36,373 bases of DNA from Lingula anatina (GCF_001039355.2 NW_019775125.1:447754-484126), one strand, 5' to 3'; shown: positions 1-10,658, numbered from the stretch's first letter. Program-made: numbers and translations. The notes: generated from the letters alone by a model not told the origin.

Positions 1-347
1 CTAATATCGTCTGTTCCCCTCTCCGCGAAATCCATTTAGTTTGGTTTAGTTCAAAATTCCGCGCACGCGGTGTCAAAACTTTCCACATGGGTGCCGACAT
101 TAAAGCCTACATTTCCAACCAATCAAGCGCCATAAATAAATCACGTGCTACGGTTGTGACTAGATATTGTGTTGAAACGCAGCTCTGTCGCAATGGTTGA
201 AATGCGACGTTCCTCTGACGCATCGTTCGTCCAGTCCGCGACCACGTTAAAAACGAGAATTCCGGAACAAAATATAGTACCAGAAAATTTTATAACTGGA
301 CGCAAAAAACCGGAATTCCGGTAAAAACCGGAAGACTAGCATCCCTG
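1..347. mobile_element. Right end of a possible hAT-like nonautonomous DNA transposon
   Basis: The segment is locally GC-richer and CpG-rich compared with what follows. It ends at 347 in ...CTAGCATCCCTG, which read from the other strand begins CAGGGATGCTAG, the CAGGG-type start usual for hAT-superfamily termini. Just inside is a palindrome, ACCGGAATTCCGGT (309-322), and several CCGG-containing inverted motifs. The left end would lie outside the window, so the target duplication cannot be tested. No coding potential is visible. The class is inferred from the terminus alone; it could be another CAGGG-ended repeat. Confidence 0.35.
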
Positions 348-2062
348 TTTTATGTATATCTAATACTTTGATATATATTTAATACAACCGTATGGTTGTC
401 TTTAAATGGATGGAAATTTGGCGTTCTTGTGAATACATATTATATGTATGTTTATTTTTGGCGGCTCTATATACACTGGTCTGCATTCGAAATGAAAATT
501 TAACATTCACGTACTTACCCCGAGCAATAATTATTAGATTTACTTGTCTGTCCAATGATTTGAAGGTCCCTCGCGCTTATTGCTGTAACTACCAGGCACA
601 CTGAATCACTTGCCCCACTCACTGCACCTTCTGGGGCTTTGCTCTCTTTTTGGACTAATTTAAGACTGAATGATATGTACTTGAAAAGAAAATGACATAC
701 ATGTAAACGTCCAAGTAATTAATTGCACAACAAGAATGATAAAAATTCCTTCAAATATTAAACACACACAAACAACAATAGTACCAAATCGTTGAAAAAT
801 AACAACCAAAAATTGCAAATAGTTAATAACAGACATGTTTATGTAGTGAATACAGTGACAGTACTGTAGGAGAGAAGACGGACTACTTTGAAGTAACACG
901 TTGTTTAGTCAAAATAAAAGATAACATGACTAGACTGACGTTTATGAGCGGGAAAATTATACACATACCCCTTCTGACCTTGCTACTGTCGCAATTGGTT
1001 GCGAACCTGAAGAGATTTAATATAATATAAAACACTGAAACAATTCACTAACAAAAATATCCATCACTAAGCTCATAATTGCAACAGTTGTGGTATGCAG
1101 GTACAGTTATAATTATATATTTTTCAAACGCCAGCTAATTCTATTGGATTTACTGCCATTCCAGTACTTCAATGTCTTAGGGATATGCTCTTGCGAGTCC
1201 TCATACCTTATATGGAGTAACATATGCGAGTCCAAGAAGCATAAATGGAGTAACATATGAAATGAAATGCGAGAGGCGAGGTGTATTATGTAGTTGTAAC
1301 GGGTCCAGTCAAGCAATAATATTGAAGGTAAGATCTACAGTGGAAAGGACAACAAAACAAAAATAAACGGAAAACAGGGACAATTATCACGACATCGGCG
1401 AAAAAATCGAAAATGCAAAAAACAGCACCATTTTCAGGGGTGGATCCAGGACTATTTAAAGGGCGGGGGTCTGCGGATGCAAAGCCCCCCTCACTTAGCG
1501 TGAGGTTATAGGCCCGCTGAAGGGCCCCGAAAAAATTGGTATCGTAGAGGGCGAACGATGCCATTTGGTACAGTTAGGAACTATGATTCAGCTGGTCAAA
1601 ATTCTAATTTCAAGAGAGGACAAGAAATCGATGGAAGGGGGGGGGGGTGTCAGGCCCCCCCTACCCCCTCTAAATCAGCCACTGATTAAGTCCCCCAGGC
1701 TATGCATACATACATTATATAAAATTTTTTAAGTCTCTAAAGAAACAATGCAGACGCTCTCCTTTTTTTATGTAATTTCTACGTAAGCAAAGTAAGAGGG
1801 GGTAACTGCAGTAAGTAGGGTAGGGATACTCTAACACTTGTTGCCTCTTTAACACTTGACGAAGTTCTTCTTTGTGGTATTGAAATATTGGTGTGGTAAT
1901 AACTGTAACTTTCAGTAAATTCATATTGCGTTGATTGTATGCAAACCATTAAAATGTTGAAACAAAAGTAAAACAGCGACATCACCTTCATTTGCTAGAT
2001 ATGATAAATATCAGAAGCAAATGAGCTGAATAAATTAGATCAAAATATATTATTTAGTTTAC
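348..2062. other. Gene-free stretch downstream of FN3-29 (intron or flank)
   Basis: I see no FN3 exon or other conserved coding region here. The stretch holds AT-rich unique sequence, a dispersed repeat at 1437-1690 (separate entry), and a short direct repeat ATGGAGTAACATATG at about 1213-1227 and 1244-1258. The donor of FN3-29 at 2061-2062 shows the gene continues leftwards, so this is most simply the intron after FN3-29. Confidence 0.5.
1437..1690. repeat. Dispersed GC-tract repeat, copy 1
   Basis: It starts near 'ggggtggatccagga', includes a central 'gagggcgaacgatgccat...gtacagttaggaact', and ends in a run of G followed by 'gtcaggccccccctaccccctctaa'-like sequence. The same order of blocks, diverged, is found at 34325-34515. 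The two copies have similar length and the same orientation. It looks like a short nonautonomous interspersed element; no terminal inverted repeat was clear. Confidence 0.55.
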
Positions 2063-2344
2063 CTGCAGCCGGTTTAGAAGAAGTCAAACTCTCCCATTCA
2101 TATGGTTTGCTTCTATGGGATTCAAGGTTTACCCAAATTTCCCCGGCGTACTTTGAATTTTCAGAAAGATCTTTAAATGTATGTTTGCGCATTTCGCCAT
2201 GAAGTTTCACACTTTGTTTTTCTTCTTCGTTGTCTTGATTTTGACAAGTGATCTCAAAACTATCGGCATTTCCCTTAAACTGGCTCCAAGACAACAATAT
2301 GGAGGTACTTCCAGGCTGGGGTTCGATGACAGGCACATCAGGTG
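2063..2344 (-). CDS. FN3-29: last FN3 exon seen in the window
   Basis: The exon encodes 94 residues starting after the acceptor ...ATTAAAG at 2345-2346 and ending GCTGCAG|GTAAAC. It begins with the usual A-P-D-V-P linker, and the B-strand Trp sits in LLSWSQF. It departs from the consensus: the C strand reads N-A-D-S-F-E-I instead of G-x-V-D-x-Y, and the E-F turn is L-S-E-N-S-K-Y rather than L-x-P-G-T-x-Y. The C-terminal strand is rich in Ser and charged residues. The donor shows that at least one further exon lies to the left of the window. Extracellular FN3 module; partner unknown. Confidence 0.8.
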
Positions 2345-2565
2345 CTTTAATTGGTCAAATAAAAAAGCAATACCATAAACGTGCAATTAAAATCTATCTC
2401 GCCAAAATGCTTGATAGTCCATCTGTACATCCTTCCGCCTCACATGTATACATATTATATGAGCAACTGTAATTTCAGAATTAATCAAATAATAAATAAT
2501 TAATTAAATAAAAAAGATGCATGTCTTTTTTGGAATTAAATATGCATATTATAACTGCATCATAC

Positions 2566-2832
2566 CTGTTGTAAATGTGAACGTGCATTTCTCACTTTCT
2601 GTTTTGTGGCGTATGCAGCATAGTGAGACATTATACTTAGTTCCAGGGATAAGACCAGTTAATGCACGGCTCGATTCCGTGTCAGGTATGTTGCCAATCA
2701 CTGGCTTCCCTTTATCTGTTTTGTATTCAAGCCGGTAGTGATCTACGTGGCATGCAGGACGCTCCCACTGTATGGTGGCTGATTTTGCAGATAGTTGATT
2801 CATAAGCTTCAAGCCTGTGGGTTTGACTGGCC
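2566..2832 (-). CDS. FN3-28: FN3 exon, 89 residues
   Basis: The acceptor is GCTACAG|GGCCAGTC and the donor ACAACAG|GTATG, both phase 1. The domain has a textbook layout: linker G-P-V-K-P, B-strand Trp in IQWERP, C strand H-V-D-H-Y-R-L-E-Y, then L-I-P-G-T-K-Y before the F strand, and it closes with T-F-T-T-G. Two adjacent Cys in the F strand (S-L-C-C-I) and one in the G strand (E-K-C) could form an internal bridge; this is inference. Confidence 0.9.
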
Positions 2833-3073
2833 CTGTAGCAGTGAAAAGATATGTGTTCCCCAAATTACGACAGAACTATTATATCGCATAACACTGCAAA
2901 CAGGAAAAAGCAACTGCATCGTGATAATTAAATAACACGTTTTATATTTATATTCTACACATGCAGTGCTGGAACATCACTATCGTATCTGTACATACAC
3001 TGCTAGATAATTTACTCCTGTGTGTAGTGTGCACTTTCTGAATGGTATAATAGGTGATGTAAGGAGGGGAACT

Positions 3074-3180
3074 CCCAGCAAAGACATAACGTTATTATAA
3101 CGTTATCATAACGTTAATTTTACCAAAAAAACGACATGGCCACGTTATGGTAACGTTATAAAACGTTCTGTGTTTGCCGG
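3074..3180. mobile_element. AACGTT-rich MITE with CCCAGCA-like ends
   Basis: It runs from CCCAGCAAAGACATAACG to ...CGTTCTGTGTTTGCCGG. The reverse complement of the right end (CCGGCAAACACAGAACG) aligns with the left end, giving imperfect terminal inverted repeats. The interior is made of repeated TAACGTTA units. It is only about 107 bp with no coding capacity. A second, differently built element with CCCAGCA ends is at 15837-15934, and a large AACGTT-rich field lies at 10985-11950. Confidence 0.6.
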
Positions 3181-3289
3181 ACTACACCTGTGTAACGAAT
3201 AACGATGCTGCTATTGTACATCTTGGTAAGCTCAAAGTTATCCACATAAGTTATACTATATGACCAGGTTCTTCGCCAAGGGTTTCAAC

Positions 3290-4900
3290 TAATTTCCCAT
3301 TATTATGTATGGTAAAATGTAAAACGTGGATGAGCTCTCAGAACAGATGGGTGCAGTAGTAGAGGGAAAAATATCAAAATGGGATATTACAAAGGCTGAA
3401 TGTTTTAAATCAAAACTACGAGGCTGAGGTAACCGACAATATGATTGAGGAATATGAACAGCTACCGCTATTTGTGAATTTACATCAATGGATGTATTAA
3501 TATACCATTTAGGCAAGAAAGGTAGTCCAAGAGAGACAGACAATTACCATGATATTCCCTTAATTACTTAGTTCATTTGGAACTATACTTACAAAGGAAC
3601 TGAACAATAGACTTACTGGGGTGGGCAGATAAAGACGAAACCCTCAAAAAGGGTTTAGGAAGAGGTATTCTACACTGGAACAGATTTTTTCTTTACAACC
3701 TTGAATCAGAAATATTTATCAAAAGGAAATGGGAGATTTCATTGAAAATACATAAATTTCCATAAGGAGTTTGTCTGTATCAATGAATATATATATGGCA
3801 CAAAATGTGTTCAATAGGAATGCAAGTGAAAATGATAAAGGGATTGATGACTAGAAATCGTTCATGAAAAATGCCGAATACCGATAACTACATTTAATTG
3901 TGAAGTTGGTACTCAACAGGGCTGCATGACTAGCCCCTTTCTTTTCTGCAAGTATAAAACATGTACAATTACCCCTGATGTGAAGAAACTATGGTTAAAG
4001 GGATCTTCATTGATAATGGATTTCATAATGCTACATCACTATTTTATGCTGGAACAGATTTTTTCTTTACAGATCTATCAAACATTTGGGATGTAGTATA
4101 CAACCTACAAAAGCTGGCAGACCGTTTGTTCCAGTTTTGCCAACAATGGAAATTGAGGGTGATAGCGGATAAAAATAAAAAATAAAAATTAATTGTCCTT
4201 AGATATGGCTGAACTCTAAGACACAATGATAAATTGTACTTTGTTGGCGTTAAGGTAGATACTCAATATACTGTAAATACCTAGGGATTGTGTTTACACC
4301 AAAACAGCAAAGACTAAAGCAAAATATACACTGGTACTACAGTCTCGAAGGGAACTGGCAATGTTCAACAAGCTGTGTAACCAGTTGTGTTTTTTTACCA
4401 CGTTCTGCATCATTCCAAATGTTTGACACAATGATTAAACCGATTGTAACATGAGGCAGTAATCTGGGGATACCTGATCCCAATTAATTTGAGTTTGCAC
4501 AAACGAACTTACATGTTTTATGAGAGTGTGAGTGCGGTAGCAATACTAGGAGAATGCAGTGAGTTTCCAATAATGTTGTATGTTTTGTTAAGTGTGTTAA
4601 ATTTTTGATAAGATCACTGTACACGAGCAGTGATAGACTGCCAAAGGCCTGTTACAACATGTTGCAAAATCTAGACAGAAATTGGAGAAAATCTGTGAAA
4701 TTAAACACAAGTTTTACTTCCATTTATTTCGCTAGTTATGGGAAAGACAAGCATGTGGACATTTTGAAAAGGTCATTGCACTGAACTAGATAACTTTTGA
4801 CAGAACTGGAGCAGAATGGTCCAGCATCAAGAAAACTTCAGTAATGCAATACTTCCAAAACGGAATTAACATACAAGAACTACATATCACTAGTAAAAGT
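3290..4900 (+). pseudogene. Decayed non-LTR retrotransposon (LINE) reverse transcriptase
   Basis: Conceptual translation across several frames gives pieces in the order expected for a LINE reverse transcriptase. There is a V-G-T-Q-Q-G-C-M-T-S-P-F block (3905-3945), then G-I-F-I-D-N, then F-Y-A near 4040 where the Y-x-D-D catalytic box should be, then a downstream block L-Q-K-L-A-D-R-L-F-Q-F-C-Q-Q-W-K-L-R-V-I-A-D-K with K-L-R-V (4110-4180). The Asp-Asp pair is lost and many stops and frameshifts are present, so it cannot be active. Exact boundaries are uncertain. A 23-bp exact repeat (3675-3697 and 4049-4071) replaces sequence around the catalytic box. Confidence 0.6.
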
Positions 4901-5134
4901 AGCCAAGCACAGCCGGTGTATGTCCGAATTCCGAATTTCAAATCACGATTTGAATATTGTAAAAATGCCGATGTACACTGCTCAAAATAAGTTAGGGAAC
5001 GCTTAGAAAAGCAGATGTTTTTTAAGCATATTATAACTGTTCTTGCAAAATGTCAAAAAATGTTCTTTTGGCCTACTGGCCTAAAGTAATGAAATAAATA
5101 ACTTTTAACTTACTACTGGGATCTAAACACTTAC

Positions 5135-5407
5135 GTGTAGTGAATTCCACAGTGGTCCCTTTTCCAGAATCATAATCGTCTACCACAACTAATACAATCA
5201 CTGTGTATTCTGTGCCAGGTGTCAAGTCTGTTAGATTAAGGCTGGGTACATTTATGGTTTCTTTTAACCACTTCGACGATGTTGATGACTTATCTTTGTA
5301 GTAAACGCAGTACTGTACGGTTCCTACAGTATCGATTTTTGCCCAAGACAATTGTGCCGTAGATTCGGTTATACCACCAACATGGATCTCTCCAGTTTTT
5401 ATGGGCT
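5135..5407 (-). CDS. FN3-27: FN3 exon, 91 residues
   Basis: The acceptor is TTCTCAG|AGCCC and the donor ACTACAC|GTAAGTG. The linker is E-P-I-K-T, the B strand A-Q-L-S-W-A-K, and the turn L-T-P-G-T-E-Y-T-V-I-V. A sequon N-L-T-D precedes the F strand. The first strand (G-E-I-H-V...E-S-T-A-Q-L-S-W) resembles FN3-4 and FN3-9 (G-E-I-K...E-T-S-A-x-L-S-W), which suggests shared ancestry with the D-type domains. The domain is flanked by a 408-bp intron on one side and the LINE-bearing intron on the other. Confidence 0.9.
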
Positions 5408-5815
5408 CTGAGAACAACATTATTTCAAAACTGATAATTTACCAAACAGATTTAGTTTGGGTTTAAGAACAATCAGAATTAGAAAAGATATGGCACATGT
5501 TATTTAGCACCAACCAGACAATAAGTACAGATAAACTATTTTAAGGAAAATAAGCGTATTATGCAATAAAACTGTACTAAACATGAATAAAGTAAAAAAT
5601 TCGAATTAGAAAATTTTAGGTCTGATGACTTTTTTGCAATCTTCCTGCAAACGTTAGATCTTCCTCTATAATTGCAGCAACTATAATTCTTCTTGCGGCC
5701 ACCTACAGAAAGTTACTTGCGAACTATTTAGTTCGCAGCAAACTAAATACTTTGCTAAGGGGTTATTTCGTTATAACATAATTGAATTCTTACATCATCC
5801 CCTTCAATGCCATAC
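5408..5815. other. Intron between FN3-26 and FN3-27
   Basis: This is 408 bp of AT-rich sequence. I see no repeat or conserved signal in it beyond the splice sites. Confidence 0.7.
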
Positions 5816-6085
5816 CTGTCGTCGCAGACCAATGTGTCTTGTTGCTTGTTTTATCACCGCACACCAGTTCAACATAACCTTCAATGCATGTGTTGGGTTT
5901 CAGCGGATATATAAGCAACTGCTGGGGGTCTCTGGTGGATACACGTTTTGTTTGCTGTGTCGATCCAGGTTGCCAATATGTGACTATTGCTTCGGTCACA
6001 TTTGGCTCATCTTTCTTTCTACTCCATTTCAAAGTGATTGAAACAGGTGAAGTATCAATGTTACCCATAGACGGCTGTGAGGGAA
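5816..6085 (-). CDS. FN3-26: divergent FN3 exon, 90 residues
   Basis: The acceptor is ATCCTAG|TTCCC and the donor TACGGCAG-type ACAG|GTATGG, phase 1. The B strand T-L-K-W-S-R is present. The C strand is T-E-A-I-V-T-Y-W, and the E-F turn reads L-K-P-N-T-C-I-E-G-Y-V with no Tyr at the usual place. A C-G-D-K motif in the F strand is shared with FN3-22, four exons upstream, and both have an N-E-P/D-E-P-x-V C-strand lead-in, so these two look like paralogues. It has sequons N-V-T and N-K-T. Confidence 0.85.
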
Positions 6086-7040
6086 CTAGGATAGATAGGA
6101 GCACATTAGACTTGACTTTATGAGTTTAAATTTCTTGTTGAATACAACAACTTACTAAAGTGAGAGATCAATATTTTACTGTCAAATTTAATCAATACCG
6201 ACAATACTAAATTGATGCATGCATGTAAGATCGACGTGCTATTATTTCATAACATATAATGAGGGGTATTTATACAACCATGCCCTACGCCTGACAGTAA
6301 GCTGGTTTACCCCTGTACATTGACATAATTCATTACATTCGCAGCATGGTTTTAATATATGTATGTTTCTATTTTTTCAATCAAACGTTTGGTAATCTCC
6401 ATTGCCGGCGGGATATGTTACTGGAATAACGCGTCACCAAGCTGTGTGCACTTATGTGTTATCATGGGTTGCCAAGTTTAGAACAGAATTTATGAGAAAT
6501 CTGCAATTGTCGATTGTTAACATTACTAGTGTAACGGGAAAGGGAGTCCGACCCCCATTCATTTGTAGAGGTAAGCCTCGCCCTCGATTTTGACCCACTT
6601 ACAGGTAGGTCAGGCTAACCCTAACCATTATAACTAAATGGAGGTCGGACTTTCCGTCACATGGACCCTCAGTTTCGTTACACCGCCCCTAAATTGTAGT
6701 GTAAATGGCCGCTGCAAAATCTAATCTAAGGGCAGCAGTATTTAAAATTCTGATTGATGGTATGTAACATATTCACATTGATTTGATTTGCCAGGTCTTA
6801 GTGGATGGAGCCATCACCTTACACATAACTTTTGTAATATTGGTTTTTAGAAATCGGCAGAAATGCCGACCATATCGTCAGATTCGTTTGCATTAAACAC
6901 GAGTTACTTTTCCCCTGACGTGTGTTGGAGGAAGGGGCGCTCGGCAAAATAAACCCGCATACCAGAACTTGACATGCAAATATAGCACGGCACACGTTAA
7001 GGGGTATTAATATATGAACCCAACTCTCCCTCTCTCTCAC
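6086..7040. other. Intron between FN3-25 and FN3-26
   Basis: This is a 955-bp intron. It contains an inverted-repeat segment (6527-6694, separate entry). The rest is AT-rich and unremarkable. Confidence 0.7.
6527..6694. repeat. Inverted-repeat element (possible MITE)
   Basis: The left arm reads GTGTAACGGGAAAGGGAGTC then CGACCCCCATTCAT. The right arm, reverse complemented, reads GTGTAACGAAACTGAGGGTC, then GGAAAGTCCGACCTCCATTTA. The arms share the GTGTAACG end and the AGTCCGACC-CCATT block but differ by an insertion in the right arm. The centre contains TAACCCTAACC. No coding potential; class unknown. Confidence 0.4.
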
Positions 7041-7313
7041 CTGTGTAGAACGCTTTTTCATCTGCACCCTGATTTTTGAGCCCTTCGACAACAGATTTCA
7101 CAACCACAATGTACTTGGTCCCTCTTTTAAGGCCTTCAATTGATCCCCTGTCTGCAGGAGCTTTGACCTTGGTCTTTCGCTTTGCTGATGGGTTGTCAGC
7201 CGGCCAAAATGCGACATCATAACCCTTAACAGTTCCCTGAACAGGCGGTCTCCAGGACACATCGGCGTAGTTGGTGAATCCTTCCACGTGTACATCGGTT
7301 ACACTGGGTGGTT
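7041..7313 (-). CDS. FN3-25: FN3 exon, 91 residues
   Basis: The acceptor is TTATCCAG|AACCACCC and the donor CTACACAG|GTGAGAG. The linker is E-P-P-S-V-T, the B strand A-D-V-S-W-R-P-P, the C strand T-V-K-G-Y-D-V-A-F-W, and the turn L-K-R-G-T-K-Y-I-V-V-V. The C'-E region is unusually basic (A-K-R-K-T-K-V-K). It ends in F-Y-T-G. Confidence 0.9.
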
Positions 7314-7709
7314 CTGGATAAAAAAGTAGGCCCTACTGTGTTCATAATAAGTAACCAAAATGGCATCTCACTTTACCCTGGTTAAAATACACCCAGGCGA
7401 GTTACGCAATCAGCGTTTTAATAATAGTTTCTTAATAAACAACATAACTCAGATTGTGCCAACTCGAGTTCTGTTGTTAGTTGACGAAACTACATTATTT
7501 TACTGGTAGTACCGTACACTGCCTTAGTCTACAAATAAACGAGGTCCTTTCTTTGCCACCCAGTCTAATCACATACGGAGTACATTAATTGTAAAACAAC
7601 AAACCCATTGACTATCAAAATAAAACAAACGCACTGAAATACAAATACATGGATACATCTTGCTACCTGCTAGCATTTCTAAATAGTGCAAAACTTGCTT
7701 GACAATAAC
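7314..7709. other. Intron between FN3-24 and FN3-25
   Basis: This is 396 bp; I see nothing in it besides the splice sites. Confidence 0.7.
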
Positions 7710-7982
7710 CTGTAATAAACGATTTCCCCTTGAAAGCTTCATTCTTTGTTCCATGAAAGACAGCCCTTACTTGTACCAAGTACTGTGACCCTGGAGTTAA
7801 TGACTCAAGTGTTGTCTGCAAGGTTTCAGAAAATACCGTTTTTTCACACCCGTTACTATCCACTTCCCAATACTTGATTTCGAATCTGATGCCGTCGTCT
7901 CTACGTTTGTTTGGATACCCCCATTGTATGTTTGCAGTATGCGCTTGAGGATTGATGGAAATGTCCTTGGGGGGCAAAGGAG
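7710..7982 (-). CDS. FN3-24: FN3 exon, 91 residues
   Basis: The acceptor is ATTTACAG|CTCCTTTG and the donor ATTACAG|GTTATTG. The linker is A-P-L-P-P-K-D-I, the B strand A-N-I-Q-W-G-Y-P, the C strand I-R-F-E-I-K-Y-W, and the turn L-T-P-G-S-Q-Y-L-V-Q-V. The loop between the B and C strands is longer than in its neighbours (N-K-R-R-D-D-G). It ends in F-I-T-G. Confidence 0.9.
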
Positions 7983-8462
7983 CTGTAAATGAATGAACAA
8001 TAACAAAGTTATCCCAAATTAGCAACATCCACCTATTAATTAAGATGCACCTCCCCGAAAATATAGCATCACAAGGATAAAATCTTAACAACCAATAGCG
8101 ACAAACATGTCACCTTCATATAGATTTTATATAGATTTTACTTAAAAGTTACTTCAACCTTGCTATAGTCTTTAATATTTTATTTAACATAATGCAATAG
8201 TTGTGAATGAAAAAAAAAAACATTTACAACTGCTCAATTCTTTTAATTCAAAATATCAATTTTCAGTTCCTTGATTTTGACTTGCTTAATCTACCAAACA
8301 TTTATAGTTGAAATATATATTGACTTGACAATTTCCCGTTGCCAATCTCCATGCATTTTTCAAATGTACATATGCATGTATACAGCACACGTTGACAAAT
8401 AACCAGATAGTGAATTGCCACTGAAATACGGTTAAAATTTCAAATGTATATTTTGTATATAC
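7983..8462. other. Intron between FN3-23 and FN3-24
   Basis: This is 480 bp of AT-rich sequence with a short A-run at about 8210-8221. Nothing else is recognised. Confidence 0.7.
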
Positions 8463-8723
8463 CTGTGCAGAAATCGTAAGACTTTATTGCACTTCTCTTT
8501 GATCCTTTTACTGTCACAACGGACAAACGGTACCAAGAGGCAGGGTGAAGATTAGTGCAACGATGCTTGAGTTCTTTTATTTGTTTTTCAGATGTTTTTT
8601 TAGAAGTCAAGTCATTGAAAGTGACAACCATGTGGTCATACTGGCCATTCGGCTTGCTCCATTCTATGTTGGCTGTTGAAGTAGACACAGACGTAGTATA
8701 AAATGTTTCTGGCGGGACAGGAT
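8463..8723 (-). CDS. FN3-23: FN3 exon, 87 residues
   Basis: The acceptor is TTCTTGCAG|ATCCTGTC and the donor TGCACAG|GTATAT. The linker is D-P-V-P-P-E, the B strand A-N-I-E-W-S-K-P, the C strand Q-Y-D-H-M-V-V, and the turn L-H-P-A-S-W-Y-R-L-S-V, where P-A-S replaces P-G-T. The W-S-K-P-x-G-x-x-D-H segment resembles FN3-1 and FN3-6 (W-x-K-P-x-G-L-F-D-H-F), which suggests descent from the A-type domain. Confidence 0.9.
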
Positions 8724-8741
8724 CTGCAAGAACATTTGCAC

Positions 8742-8928
8742 AATAATAATAATAATAATAATAATTTCCTAAAACCGCACTATACTTTTGTCTCAGTGCT
8801 GTTTACAAAAAAAAAAAAAAAAAATAAATAAATAAATAAAAAAATAAATAAATAAAAAATTAAAAAAAAAATAAATAAAAAAATAAATAAAATAAAATAA
8901 AATAAAATAAAAATAATAATAATAAAAG
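8742..8928. repeat. (AAT)n microsatellite plus A/AAAT-rich low-complexity tract
   Basis: About seven AAT units at 8742-8765 are followed, after 40 bp, by a long run of A, AAAT and AAAAT units to about 8928. It lies directly next to the 3' side of the minus-strand LINE at 9030-10040, so part of it may be that element's simple-sequence 3' tail. Confidence 0.8.
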
Positions 8929-9029
8929 AATTACAATTAATTGTCTAAATATAAAAGCTGAGGTGAATAAAACAGTTAAAATAATTGATTTCTGGTTAAA
9001 ATAGTAGTAGTTTAAATAATTTTTATGAT

Positions 9030-10040
9030 ATATGACAAATTATACAATTTCAAGTATCAAAAATAATAAAAGTACTGTGCAAATGTTTTCAATTTTTTTA
9101 GAAACCTCAACACTATCTATAGTCCGAATGTGCGAAGGTAGTCCATTCCATAAAATGGTAGCTGCATTTGAAAATGCCCTGTGGCCGCAGGTTTTTGATG
9201 TTTTTTGTTTTCATTCTTGGTAAAAGCTAAGAGTAGAGGTGGATCTGGTGAACCTGGTGAGATTGACTGAATTTGGATGTAGCATAGAGTTAAAATATGT
9301 AGGGCATTCACCTCTGGTGAATTTAAAATACACAACAGTAATTTAAAAATAATTATCTTTCCAGGAAACCAATGTAGTTCGAATAAGATGGGTGAAATGT
9401 TTGATCTGACATGGGTTTGGTCGGTAGTCGTGATGCAGCAGTTTGAACAGGTTGCAGGTTTTCAACTTGTTACTTAGGAAGACCATACAGTAGACTGTAG
9501 TTTGGGAACTTTTTAAAGACCATAGAAAGCAGTTCTGCATTTTACTGATGTCGGTGGCCATATCACACCTGTTATCAAATATTGTTTTTAACTTTATTTT
9601 TTACCGTTGACCATGCTGTTGTCGATTTCTAATATTTCTAATATTTCTGCATCTTACAGAAGTACGAGAGATAAAGTGAACTACTTCTGTTTTACCATCA
9701 TTGAAAACAAGTGAGTTGGCGGTAAGCCATTGACTCAACTGACTTATACATTTCTGGATATATGGTATCACATCTGATGGCCTGACGAAAACAATATAAA
9801 TTTGAGTCATCTGCGTAGAGCATTAGTTTGAAACCGTACTTAGAGACAATGCTCTCGATTGGTGACGTGTAAAAAGTGATCAGGATGGGGACGAGTACAG
9901 AGCCTATTGGCATGCCTCAAGCATGTGGTCTTGATGGTGATTTGTATCTGCGTATCGAGACTGACTGTTCAGACATGTATGATTTGAACCTTGCCAGTGC
10001 AATACCATCTAAACCGAAATATGTACTGAACAGAAATACA
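9030..10040 (-). pseudogene. Degenerate CR1/L2-like LINE reverse transcriptase with C-terminal region
   Basis: Reading from 10040 downwards, the pieces are collinear with the end of CR1/L2-type pol. They are F-G-L-D-G-I-A-L-A-R-F-K-S-Y-M-S (domain 3), G-M-P-I-G-S-V-L-V-P-I-L (domain 4), L-M-L-Y-A-D-D-S (catalytic YADD, about 9800-9820), and L-T-A-N-S-L-V-F-N-D-G-K-T-E (domain 6). After further shifts come E-L-H-W and a terminal G-H-F-Q-M-Q-L-P-F-Y-G-M-D-Y-L-R-T block near 9120-9200. The Y-A-D-D box is intact but a TGA sits before domain 4 and at least three frameshifts follow. It is 5'-truncated and dead, and has the same orientation as the host gene. Confidence 0.75.
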
Positions 10041-10394
10041 AAAAATCTGTATGTATACAGCGCATGTATTTGTTGGCATTAAAAAACTATACAGTTGTCG
10101 GTTGTGCAATTTTACATGTACTACATCTGCACCTCTTGTTGAAAAATTGAGAGTTCACCAGATGCGAAAAAATATTCTAATGTGGACCTCAAACACTCAG
10201 TAATGCTAATTAAAATGCCGAGAAAAATTGGGGAAAATTCAGGTTTAGATAAACCAAAATCATTGGGATAGTGAAAAAATGTTATATCACTGAAGGATTT
10301 GACTGATGTTTTTTGTTTTGAATGTGCTTAGCTGTGTAGTCATCCTTTCTTCTTCAGGTACATGTATTTGTTGGTGTTATTATAAACGACTTAC

Positions 10395-10658
10395 CGGTCG
10401 TAATATCAATCAGACCACATGAACTCGCTTTGTCTCCACAGTGGAAAAAAACCTCTGCTTGATACGGAGTGCCTGGTTGGAGGTTATTTATGCTCCAAGA
10501 AGTGACAGATACATCCTTAATCGTCTGTCGCTGTGGACGAATATCTCCCTGCGTATATGCCACAGTTATTTTGTCCACACTTGGTTCGTTGATCCTGTTC
10601 CAGCTCAATTTAAAGCTATTCGTTGACGCTTCGTAATTGACTACTGGTTTTGATGGTG
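10395..10658 (-). CDS. FN3-22: FN3 exon, 88 residues
   Basis: The acceptor is GATTGCAG|CACCATC and the donor ACGACCG|GTAAGTC. The linker is A-P-S-K-P-V, the B strand F-K-L-S-W-N-R, and the turn L-Q-P-G-T-P-Y-Q-A-E-V. It carries H-C-G-D-K-A-S-S-C in the F-G region, so two Cys six residues apart could pair. Its C-G-D-K motif is shared with FN3-26. It ends D-I-T-T-G. Confidence 0.9.

Larger units (their letters stand above)
2833..5134. other. Intron between FN3-27 and FN3-28
   Basis: This 2.3-kb intron is enlarged by mobile DNA: a CCCAGCA-ended MITE (3074-3180) and a decayed LINE (about 3290-4900, sense to +). The remaining sequence is AT-rich without recognisable signals. Confidence 0.7.
8724..10394. 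other. Intron between FN3-22 and FN3-23
   Basis: This 1.67-kb intron contains (AAT)n at 8742-8765, an A/AAAT-rich tract at 8807-8928, and a LINE remnant in the same orientation as the gene (about 8930-10040). The remainder up to 10394 is unremarkable. Confidence 0.7.

Noticed and set aside
1286-1564. 92-codon minus-strand open frame
   Set aside because: It overlaps the dispersed G/C-tract repeat, and its translation has no recognisable motif.
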